Origin: Gemmatimonadota bacterium
GTDB taxonomy: Bacteria; Gemmatimonadota; Gemmatimonadetes; Gemmatimonadales; GWC2-71-9
DNA: 5,779 nucleotides
Direction of reading: 5' to 3'
NCBI GenBank assembly: GCA_003220855.1
Contig: QHTP01000190.1
Location: 1 to 5,779, forward strand
Both the position numbers and the translations under genes were made by a program. The notes below the pieces were generated by a model, which was given only the letters and a program-made list of their open reading frames with translations, did no database searches and was not told where the DNA came from. Below, one piece after another: positions 1-5,224 of the stretch (the stretch's first letter is position 1; every line of letters begins with the position of its first letter).

Positions 1-166
1 CCCTGGTGTCGTGGCGGATGTCCTTGCGGTCGCCGCGCAGCTCGCGGCGGTCGTGGCGGACTTCCTTGCGGTCCTGCTTCACCGCGGCCGAGTCCTGAGC
101 CGAGAGTACTCGAGGAGCGCTCGCGGCCAGCGCCAGGGCGGCGAAGAGGGCGAATTGACGTCGCAT
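1..166 (-). CDS. Exported charged heptad-repeat protein, N-terminal part (3' end beyond window)
   Basis: Reading leftward from the ATG at 166-164 gives 55 residues before the window edge. The first 23 or so form a typical signal peptide: MRRQ, then an Ala/Leu-rich hydrophobic core, then a likely signal peptidase I site after VLSA, before QDS. The mature part begins at about residue 24 and from Asp32 turns into strict heptads: D-R-(K/R)-(E/D)-(V/L/I)-R-(H/G), with Asp at 32, 39, 46 and 53. There is one hydrophobic residue per heptad and the rest is charged, so a long, highly polar helix in the periplasm or outside the cell is likely. Proteins with this look are common hypothetical products in Gemmatimonadota and related phyla; no function is known to me. 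The start is supported by the signal peptide directly after ATG. I see no strong Shine-Dalgarno upstream. It is probably a separate unit from the minus-strand gene pair upstream, because a hairpin lies between them. Confidence 0.72.
   Translation of the reverse strand, partial: MRRQFALFAALALAASAPRVLSAQDSAAVKQDRKEVRHDRRELRGDRKDIRHDTR
8..73. repeat. Direct repeat pair encoding heptad units
   Basis: Two 24-nt copies lie at 8-31 and 50-73. They match at 22 of 24 positions and are offset by 42 nt, which is exactly 14 codons or two heptads of the encoded protein. The near-identity at DNA level suggests recent in-frame duplication or selection on codon use. The array probably continues beyond the left edge. 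Confidence 0.7.
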
Positions 167-190
167 ACAGGTGGTCCCGGTTAAGGTCGG

Positions 191-196
191 AGATAA
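191..196 (-). promoter_or_regulatory. Weak -10-like hexamer for the heptad-repeat gene
   Basis: On the minus strand the hexamer TTATCT lies 24 nt before the ATG at 166. No good -35 at 16-18 nt spacing is visible; the nearest candidate, TTAACG, is about 20 nt upstream. The call rests on position and partial consensus only. The 85-bp gap at 167-251 holds nothing else I can name apart from the hairpin at 223-244. Confidence 0.2.
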
Positions 197-222
197 GACC
201 CGGGCAGCGGGCGAACCGTTAA

Positions 223-244
223 CAGCGTGACGCGGATCACACTG
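223..244 (-). terminator. Possible hairpin terminator after the SnoaL-like gene
   Basis: On the minus strand, seven bases after the TAG of the SnoaL-like gene, CAGTGTGA and TCACGCTG pair around the six-base loop TCCGCG. One of the eight pairs is a G-U wobble, which can form only in RNA from the minus strand; the plus-strand RNA would have a C-A mismatch there. That favours a role in the minus-strand transcript. The following bases (TTAACGGTT) are not a real U-tract, so this may be a weak or Rho-assisted terminator, or only a 3'-end hairpin. Confidence 0.33.
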
Positions 245-251
245 GTACCCG

Positions 252-689
252 CTAGCGCTGCTTGAACTTGGGCAATTCGCTGTGGTGGTGCTTCAGAAAT
301 TCCTCGTATATGCGGCTGTCGGTGTAGTCCCGAATCTCGCCGATCCGATCTCCCCGAAACCTGAGGATGCAGCACGTCCGCTGGTCCATCACGTCCTTCG
401 GGTCGGACTTCAACCACGAGCGCTCGCGGACCTCCACGATCACGCGCTCCTCCGCTTCGTACCAATCGCGCCAGACGTCCTCGTATCCCCAGTCGGCGGC
501 GCCCAGTCCGGGCTCGCGGTTCCAGAGGGCATCGAGCACCGCCTCGCGGCCGTGCCATTCGCCGCCGATCCGGGGAGCGCCGGCCACCCAATAGACGATG
601 TCATCAGTGAAGTAGCTCCCCGTTTCGACCCGGTTCCCGGCGAACAACGCCTTCTCGTAGGCCTTGGCGACGTCCATACGACGGCTCAT
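252..689 (-). CDS. SnoaL/NTF2-like fold protein (ketosteroid-isomerase-like)
   Basis: This 145-residue protein has the size and layout of single-domain SnoaL/NTF2-like proteins, small cone-shaped alpha+beta barrels that bind or isomerise hydrophobic ligands. What can be seen: an N-terminal helix (VAKAYEKALFAGN, about 7-19), a first strand segment FTDDIVYWVAG (27-37), the fold's typical GEWHGREAVLDAL turn and helix (43-55), then paired strands ending in RGDRIGEIRDYTDS (112-125) and a C-terminal helix. The substrate and catalytic residues cannot be named from sequence; a non-enzymatic ligand-binding role is equally possible. The start is well supported: GAGGAG sits at 698-703, eight bases upstream, and the ATG overlaps the stop of the Rieske-flavodoxin gene (ATGA, 686-689). 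A second in-frame Met at residue 5 is a less likely start. The overlap implies joint expression with the upstream redox enzyme, which suggests a shared pathway. Confidence 0.85.
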   Translation of the reverse strand: MSRRMDVAKAYEKALFAGNRVETGSYFTDDIVYWVAGAPRIGGEWHGREAVLDALWNREPGLGAADWGYEDVWRDWYEAEERVIVEVRERSWLKSDPKDVMDQRTCCILRFRGDRIGEIRDYTDSRIYEEFLKHHHSELPKFKQR

Positions 690-1804
690 GCGGTCATCTC
701 CTCGGTTTCCTCCGGCTCGGGCAGCGTACTCGCCTTGCGCCCGGCGCGTTCCATCGGCTTGTCCATTTCAGCCTTGTGGCGGTCGATGATGGTCCAGAAG
801 TCGACCGCGCGGTCGAGCAGCTCGTAGGCGGCTTCCTTGAGGGTGTCGCTCATTTTCACTTGCCGCACGTTGTTCTGCATGTCTTCCGCGTCCCAGCCGC
901 GCGAGTGCGCGATGAATGGGAACGGCGGGAACACGAAGCCGAGCTCGGCCCAGAAGGTGAACATCGCGCCCGCCACGGCCTGGATGTTGTCCTGGCCGCC
1001 GGTGATGATGAACGCCGCGATCTTGTTCTTGATCAACACCTGGTTGCGGATGGTGACCTGGTTCTGCACGCAGTTCAGCCGCTCGATCATCTTGTAGTAC
1101 AGGGACGACGCGTTGCCCCAGCGGATGGGCGTGGCGATCAGCACGACATCCGCCCAATGCACCAGTCCCTCGTACACGGCGGTGAGCTGGTCCTCCGGAT
1201 CGCGCTCGGTGATGGCGCAGGGCCAGGTGCAGGCGTGCGCGGCCTTGGAGTAGTTGCCCTCACAGTGCCGGAACTTGAGATCGCGCAGCTTCACGTGTTG
1301 GGTGTCCGCTCCCCGGCGCTTCGCCTTGTCGAGCGCGTGCTCCAGCAGGGCGTCGGACGTGGAGAAGCGCGGGTTGACGTCGTCCATCGCGGTGGTGGAG
1401 ATGAGCAGCACCCGAGGCGGCGCGCCCGCGGGCTTTACGTGCGGCTCGAGCAGGTGTGACGGCTTGTGCTTGACGAGCTTGCGCGGCAGCACGGGCGGGG
1501 TTTGCACGTACACGCCGTCGGGCCGCTCCTCCACCGCGAACACCGGGACCTGCTCTTCGTCGTAACCCGCGGGCCCCTTGCCCGTGATCACGCTGTACTC
1601 CCAGGCGTGCCAGGGGCACATCACGAACTCGCCGTGCAGGCGGCCTTCGGACAGCGGGCCGCCCTTGTGGTTGCAGGTGTTGCCGATCGCCCGGAACTGG
1701 CCGTCGTGGAAAAACAGCGCGACCGACCAGCGGTCGAGCTTGAGAGCGCAGGGGACGCGCGAGCGCAGCTCGGCCGTGTCGCCGACGCGGTGCCAGGTTG
1801 CCAT
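686..1804 (-). CDS. Rieske [2Fe-2S]-flavodoxin fusion, probable NAD(P)H/FMN oxidoreductase
   Basis: The 372 residues hold two redox domains. Residues 1-103 are a Rieske ferredoxin-like domain with cluster ligands Cys44/His46 and Cys63/His66 (CNH, 16 residues, CPWH). The extra disulfide cysteines of bc1-type Rieske proteins are absent, which fits a soluble, lower-potential ferredoxin or oxygenase-type cluster. A Pro/Lys-rich linker (about 104-129) leads to a flavodoxin-like domain (about 130-342) of the NADPH-dependent FMN reductase/WrbA-like class: first strand RVLLIS followed by a Ser/Thr-rich phosphate loop, ATPIRWG (224-230) and ITGGQDN (267-273) as likely flavin-contacting loops, and cysteines at 181, 192 and 196. 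The tail (345-372) is charged and probably disordered. There is no signal peptide, so it should be cytoplasmic. Inferred role: electrons pass between NAD(P)H, FMN and the [2Fe-2S] cluster to an unknown acceptor such as a quinone, an aromatic or an oxygenase. GGAAG at 1811-1815, six bases before the ATG, supports the start. It is the first gene of a pair and diverges from an MFS exporter. Confidence 0.9.
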   Translation of the reverse strand: MATWHRVGDTAELRSRVPCALKLDRWSVALFFHDGQFRAIGNTCNHKGGPLSEGRLHGEFVMCPWHAWEYSVITGKGPAGYDEEQVPVFAVEERPDGVYVQTPPVLPRKLVKHKPSHLLEPHVKPAGAPPRVLLISTTAMDDVNPRFSTSDALLEHALDKAKRRGADTQHVKLRDLKFRHCEGNYSKAAHACTWPCAITERDPEDQLTAVYEGLVHWADVVLIATPIRWGNASSLYYKMIERLNCVQNQVTIRNQVLIKNKIAAFIITGGQDNIQAVAGAMFTFWAELGFVFPPFPFIAHSRGWDAEDMQNNVRQVKMSDTLKEAAYELLDRAVDFWTIIDRHKAEMDKPMERAGRKASTLPEPEETEEMTA

Positions 1805-1810
1805 GGGACG

Positions 1811-1815
1811 CTTCC
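1811..1815 (-). promoter_or_regulatory. Shine-Dalgarno of the Rieske-flavodoxin gene
   Basis: GGAAG on the minus strand lies six bases before the ATG at 1804. It confirms this start and contrasts with the divergent MFS gene, which has no comparable site. Confidence 0.55.
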
Positions 1816-1828
1816 GTTGAGGGGCGTG

Positions 1829-1834
1829 TAGATT
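1829..1834 (+). promoter_or_regulatory. Putative -10 element of the MFS gene (possibly leaderless)
   Basis: TAGATT lies nine bases upstream of the MFS ATG, so transcription would begin at or within a few bases of the start codon. The absence of a purine-rich Shine-Dalgarno before this ATG agrees with a leaderless or near-leaderless mRNA. No -35 consensus is visible at standard spacing. Confidence 0.4.
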
Positions 1835-1837
1835 CTA
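1832..1837 (-). promoter_or_regulatory. Putative -10 element of the Rieske-flavodoxin/SnoaL pair
   Basis: On the minus strand the hexamer reads TAGAAT (five of six to TATAAT). A start about seven bases downstream would give a leader of roughly 20 nt that includes the GGAAG site. It overlaps the plus-strand hexamer by three bases, so the two promoters would share the same melted region. No clear -35 is visible. Confidence 0.42.
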
Positions 1838-1843
1838 GCCCCT

Positions 1844-3043
1844 ATGCCCGCCGCCCGCTCGCGCTTCGCCGTGATCTTTTTCACGGTCCTCATCGATCTG
1901 ATCGGGTTCGGGATCGTGATCCCGATCCTGCCTGTGTACGCCCTCCGGTTCGGGGCGAATGGGATCGGCTACGGTGCGCTCGTGTTCGTCTTCTCCGCCA
2001 TGCAGTTCCTGGCGACGGCGCTGCTGGGCCGGCTGTCGGATCGGATCGGCCGCAGACCGATTCTGCTCACCACGATGGTCATCAACGCCCTGGGCTACGT
2101 CTTGTTCGCGTTCGCGCCGTCGTACGCGGTCTTGTTCGTCGCGCGCGTGATCTCCGGGTTGGCGAGCGGCAACATCTCGGCGGCGCAGGCGTACATGGCC
2201 GACATCACATCGCCGGCGGAGCGGGCCCGCGGCATGGGTCTCATCGGGGCCGCGTTCGGGATCGGATTCGTGGTCGGCCCTCTGATCGGCGGGCTCGCCG
2301 ACCACTACCTGGGTCATCTCGCGCCGGGGCTCATTGCCGCCGGCCTGTCGGTGGCCAACTTCTTTTCGGCGAGCGCCATCTTGCGGGAGTCGCTTGCCGT
2401 CGAGCACCGCACCGCGCGGCCACTGTTCGATTTCGGTCACATGGCGCAAGCGCTAGCCCGGAAGGAGCTCCGGCCCCTGATGCTTGTGTGGCTCCTGGCG
2501 CCGTTCTCGTTCGCGGGCTACACGGTTGCCTTGCCGCTCCACACGGCCAAGGCATTCGCCTGGGGAGCGAGGGAGCTGGGCTGGCTCTTCGTCCTCATCG
2601 GTGCGATCGCCGCCATGGTGCAGGGCTTTCTGTTCGGTCGGATCGAGCGGCACACCGGCGCGCGGGCCTTGCTGATCATCGGGTTGTTCGGGATGGGAGT
2701 GAGCATCGCCGTGCTGCCCTGGGCCGACACCAGTCTCCTGGTGTACGCCTGGACGGTTCCGCTCGCCTTTACGAACAGCCTGTTCGCTCCCGCGGCGTCG
2801 GGTCTGGTGTCCGTGTACGCAGACCCCACGGAACAAGGCACCATCCTCGGGGCCGCCCAGGCCTTCGCTGCGCTGGGCCGCAGCGTCGGCCCGCTCGCCG
2901 CCGGTTGGGCGTACGACGCGCTCGGCCAACGAAGCACGTTTTTCCTGGCGGGAGGTGTGATGCTGCTGGGTGGACTGGCGGCGTTGTGGCTGCCGAGGAG
3001 GGAACAGGAGCGAGTGGTCAGTAGGCAGGCCATCCGCACCTAG
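1844..3043 (+). CDS. MFS drug:H+ antiporter, TCR/Tet (DHA1) type
   Basis: This 399-residue inner-membrane protein has about 12 predicted helices, the usual length for DHA1 exporters, with a polar central loop at about 183-210. Family motifs are clear. Helix 1 carries the DLIGFGIVIPILP pattern (18-30). Motif A, GRLSDRIGRRP (62-72), lies in the loop between helices 2 and 3. Helix 4 has the motif B arginine Arg101, with AQAYMADIT following as in TetA-like proteins. Motif C, GFVVGPLIGG, ends helix 5 (141-150). The second half repeats a weaker motif A (GRIERHTGAR, 265-274) and a GRSVGPLAAG stretch (345-354). By family it should export a small hydrophobic compound in exchange for protons; the substrate cannot be read from sequence, and tetracycline resistance should not be assumed. 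It diverges from the Rieske-flavodoxin gene across 39 bp with a shared promoter core, suggesting co-regulation. The start has no Shine-Dalgarno but lies just before helix 1 and just after a -10-like box. Confidence 0.92.
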   Translation: MPAARSRFAVIFFTVLIDLIGFGIVIPILPVYALRFGANGIGYGALVFVFSAMQFLATALLGRLSDRIGRRPILLTTMVINALGYVLFAFAPSYAVLFVARVISGLASGNISAAQAYMADITSPAERARGMGLIGAAFGIGFVVGPLIGGLADHYLGHLAPGLIAAGLSVANFFSASAILRESLAVEHRTARPLFDFGHMAQALARKELRPLMLVWLLAPFSFAGYTVALPLHTAKAFAWGARELGWLFVLIGAIAAMVQGFLFGRIERHTGARALLIIGLFGMGVSIAVLPWADTSLLVYAWTVPLAFTNSLFAPAASGLVSVYADPTEQGTILGAAQAFAALGRSVGPLAAGWAYDALGQRSTFFLAGGVMLLGGLAALWLPRREQERVVSRQAIRT

Positions 3044-3092
3044 ACGCACGGACGCGGCAGCCTAGCCTACCCCCGGTTTCGTGCCGCATATT

Positions 3093-3113
3093 CTCCGGGT
3101 CCCCCGCCCGGAG
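3093..3113 (+). promoter_or_regulatory. Hairpin enclosing the EF-G Shine-Dalgarno
   Basis: CTCCGGG (3093-3099) pairs perfectly with CCCGGAG (3107-3113), with a possible extra G-U pair leaving a five-C loop. The only purine-rich ribosome-binding site before the EF-G start, GGAG at 3110-3113, lies wholly in the 3' arm, so the folded leader would hide it. The hairpin is followed by TTTCCTG, too short a T-run for a convincing terminator, though weak attenuation or an end for the MFS transcript is an alternative reading. A TATTCT hexamer at 3089-3094 overlaps its left arm and is a poor -10 candidate. Confidence 0.42.
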
Positions 3114-3124
3114 TTTCCTGCGCA

Positions 3125-5224
3125 ATGCGCGTGTACAAGACACCGGAGATCCGCAACGTCGCGGTCGTGGGCCACGGCGCGAGCGGCAAGACCTCCCTCG
3201 TCGATGCCCTCGCGTTCGTGGCCGGTACCAGCAAGCGTCACGGGTCCGTGAAGGACGGGACCGCCCTCACCGATTACACCGCCGACGAAATCGAGCGCAA
3301 GTACTCGATCAACCTCGCCCTCGCCGTGGCGGAGTGGCTCGACACCAAGCTCAACCTCATCGACACGCCGGGGTACCTTGACTTCACCGGCGAGGCGCTG
3401 GCGGGCGTCCACGCCGCCGACGGGGCGGTGGTGGTGCTCTCCGCCACCGGCGGCGTGGAGGTGGGCACCGAGAAGGTGTGGGACTACTGCGAGGCGCGCG
3501 GCATCCCGCGGCTGTTCTTCGTGTCCCTGATGGACAAGGAGCATGCCGACTTCGAGCGCGTGTATGCCCAGGTCAAGGAGCGGCTCACGCCGAAGGTGAT
3601 CCCAGTGGAGATCCCCGTGGGCGAAGGCCCGGCCTTCCACGGGATCATCAATCTGTTCTCCAAGAAATGCCACTTGTACAAGAAGGGGACGAAGGCCGGC
3701 GAGTACGAGGAAGCGGACGTGCCGCCCGAGTACCAGGCGCGGTTCGAGCAGTATTCCAAAGAGCTGATCGAGCGTATCGCCGAGACGGACGACACGCTGC
3801 TGGAGCGCTACCTCGGGGGTGAGGAGATCGGGCGCGACGAGGCGATCGCGGCGATGAAGGCCGGCATGGCGAAGGGCGAGCTGTTCCCGCTGTTCTGCGG
3901 CGCCGCCGAGCTCACGTACGGCATGCGGGCGCTGCTCGCCAAGCTGGTGGAGCTGTTTCCCGCCCCGTCCGAGCGGCCGCCGGTGGACGCGCAGCAGTGG
4001 GGGAGCGCGGAGCGTCTGACGCTCAAGGCCGAGGACGCGGGCCACTTCGTCGCACAGGTGTTCAAGACGATCTCAGAGCCGCACGTGGGGGACGTGACGT
4101 TCTTCCGGGTGTATTCGGGGACCGTCCGCAACGGCCAGGACGTATACAACGCCCCCCGCGAGGCGGTCGAGAAGCTGAACCACTTGTGCGTCACGGAGGG
4201 GAAGGAACGGATCGAGATTCCGGAGCTGCACGCGGGCGACATCGGCGCGGTCGCCAAGCTGCGGGACACGCATACGAACGACACGCTCTCCACCAAGGAG
4301 CACGCGATCGTGCTGCCCAAGATCCCGTTCCCCGAGCCGGTGATCACCGAAGCGATCGACGTGAAGCAGCGGGGGGAGGAGGAGAAGCTCTCGAACGGCC
4401 TACACAAGCTCCACGAGGAGGACCCGACGTTCCAGCACGAGTACTCGGGCGAGCTGGGGCAAACGCTGATCCGCGGGTTGGGGGAGCGGCACCTCGAGAT
4501 CATCGTGGGGCGGCTCGCGCGCAAGTTCGGCGTGCACGCGCAGATCGGACGCCCCAAGATCGCGTACCGCGAGACGTTCCGCGCCCGAGCAGAAGGCCAG
4601 GGGAAGCACAAGAAGCAGACCGGCGGCCGGGGCCAGTACGGCGACTGCTGGATCCGGATCGCCCCGCTGCCCCGGGGATCCGGCTTTCAGTTCCTGGACG
4701 AGATCGTCGGCGGCCTGATCCCGCGGCAATACATCCCGGCGGTGGAGCGCGGCGTGCAGGAGGCGGCGGCGCGTGGGCCGGTGGCGGGCTATCCGGTGGT
4801 GGACTTCAAGGTGGAGCTGTACGACGGCTCCTACCACGACGTCGACTCGAACGAAATGTCGTTCAAGATGGCCGGCATCCTGGCGTTCCGGAACGTGAGC
4901 CCGAACTGCAAGCCGGTGCTGCTCGAGCCGATCCTGGAGCTCGACGTGTCCACGCCGGACGACTACCAGGGTGCGGTGATGGGCGATCTGTCGTCACGCC
5001 GGGGCCACATTCTCGGCACCGAGCCCGACGGCCGCCTGGTCAGGGTCAAGGCGCTGGTCCCCGAAGCCGAGCTGGACCGCTACGCCACCACGCTGCACTC
5101 GATCACGCACGGCCGCGGGACGTATCGCTCGAAGTTCCACGTGTACCAGGAAGTCCCACCCGATGCGGCGCAGAAGGTCGCGGAGGTGCGCAAGAAAGAG
5201 CTGGAGGAGGCGAAGGCGTCTTGA
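3125..5224 (+). CDS. fusA: Elongation factor G paralogue (EF-G2-like translational GTPase) with degenerate G motifs
   Basis: At 699 residues it has the full EF-G length and five domains: G domain with G' insert (1 to about 290), domain II (about 305-400, FFRVYSGTVRNG), III (about 402-483, with the EEDPTF and GERHLEI patterns), IV (about 484-605, with QTGGRGQYGD and the tip HDVDS, His571) and V (about 606-680). EF-G drives tRNA-mRNA translocation and ribosome recycling in the cytoplasm. The P-loop GHGASGKT (16-23) is intact. Three other nucleotide motifs differ from canonical EF-G. The switch I Thr of RGITI is Ser61, the His of DTPGH is Tyr84, and NKxD is S-L-M-D (134-137). G5 reads CGAAELTYG. 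This pattern fits a paralogue of the EF-G2/fusA2 kind rather than the main str-operon factor, which I expect elsewhere in the genome. The symbol denotes the family only. The ATG is preceded by GGAG at 11 bases, inside a hairpin. The stop overlaps the next gene by four bases. Confidence 0.93.
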   Translation: MRVYKTPEIRNVAVVGHGASGKTSLVDALAFVAGTSKRHGSVKDGTALTDYTADEIERKYSINLALAVAEWLDTKLNLIDTPGYLDFTGEALAGVHAADGAVVVLSATGGVEVGTEKVWDYCEARGIPRLFFVSLMDKEHADFERVYAQVKERLTPKVIPVEIPVGEGPAFHGIINLFSKKCHLYKKGTKAGEYEEADVPPEYQARFEQYSKELIERIAETDDTLLERYLGGEEIGRDEAIAAMKAGMAKGELFPLFCGAAELTYGMRALLAKLVELFPAPSERPPVDAQQWGSAERLTLKAEDAGHFVAQVFKTISEPHVGDVTFFRVYSGTVRNGQDVYNAPREAVEKLNHLCVTEGKERIEIPELHAGDIGAVAKLRDTHTNDTLSTKEHAIVLPKIPFPEPVITEAIDVKQRGEEEKLSNGLHKLHEEDPTFQHEYSGELGQTLIRGLGERHLEIIVGRLARKFGVHAQIGRPKIAYRETFRARAEGQGKHKKQTGGRGQYGDCWIRIAPLPRGSGFQFLDEIVGGLIPRQYIPAVERGVQEAAARGPVAGYPVVDFKVELYDGSYHDVDSNEMSFKMAGILAFRNVSPNCKPVLLEPILELDVSTPDDYQGAVMGDLSSRRGHILGTEPDGRLVRVKALVPEAELDRYATTLHSITHGRGTYRSKFHVYQEVPPDAAQKVAEVRKKELEEAKAS
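5203..5210 (+). promoter_or_regulatory. Strong Shine-Dalgarno that sets a TTG start
   Basis: GGAGGAGG lies inside the last codons of the EF-G gene, ten bases before the TTG at 5221. It is the reason for choosing this rare start for the downstream membrane protein over the in-frame GTG at 5281, which would remove the conserved-looking amphipathic N-terminus. Confidence 0.6.

Larger units (their letters stand above)
1820..1843. promoter_or_regulatory. Inverted repeat (possible operator) over the divergent promoter
   Basis: AGGGGC (1820-1825) and GCCCCT (1838-1843) are perfect reverse complements separated by 12 bp, and the right arm abuts the MFS start codon. The 12-bp centre contains the symmetric core TAGATTCTA (1829-1837). 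A dimeric repressor bound here would cover both putative -10 elements. No regulator gene is present in the window, so the binding protein, if any, is encoded elsewhere. Chance occurrence in GC-rich DNA cannot be excluded. Confidence 0.4.

Noticed and set aside
8..73. Direct repeats as a CRISPR or attachment site
   Set aside because: There are only two copies visible, in frame with an amino-acid heptad pattern and without spacer-like variable DNA, so protein repeat coding explains them.
282..827. 181-codon plus-strand frame opposite the SnoaL-like gene
   Set aside because: It spans the junction of two real minus-strand genes and has no recognisable domain; the ATGA overlap and Shine-Dalgarno support the minus strand.
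776..1831. Plus-strand frames opposite the Rieske-flavodoxin gene
   Set aside because: Shadows of the minus-strand gene, whose Rieske ligands and flavodoxin motifs are unambiguous.
1798..3024. 408-codon plus-strand frame overlapping the MFS gene in another frame
   Set aside because: Its translation is Arg/Gly/His-rich with no hydrophobic pattern, while the 1844-3043 frame shows helices and MFS motifs.
1844..3043. Tetracycline resistance determinant
   Set aside because: The motifs place it in the TCR/Tet MFS group, but this group is broad and nothing in the sequence or context shows tetracycline as substrate.
3054..3087. GCGGCA / TGCCGC inverted repeat between the MFS and EF-G genes as a terminator
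   Set aside because: Six pairs around a 22-base loop without a following T-run is too weak; the tighter hairpin at 3093-3113 is the better structure.
3062..4045. Long minus-strand open frame (327 codons) opposite the EF-G gene
   Set aside because: It lies antisense to a clearly conserved EF-G reading frame; its Arg/Leu/His-rich composition is what GC-rich codon bias gives on the opposite strand, and no family is recognisable.
3808..4611. Second minus-strand open frame (267 codons) opposite EF-G domains II-III
   Set aside because: Ser/Pro/Arg-rich low-complexity translation, no Shine-Dalgarno or domain, complete overlap with conserved EF-G sequence.
3125..5224. Ribosomal protection protein (TetM-like) instead of EF-G
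   Set aside because: Domain IV keeps the EF-G patterns QTGGRGQYGD and DGSYHDVDS and the overall length is that of EF-G, so an EF-G paralogue is the better reading.
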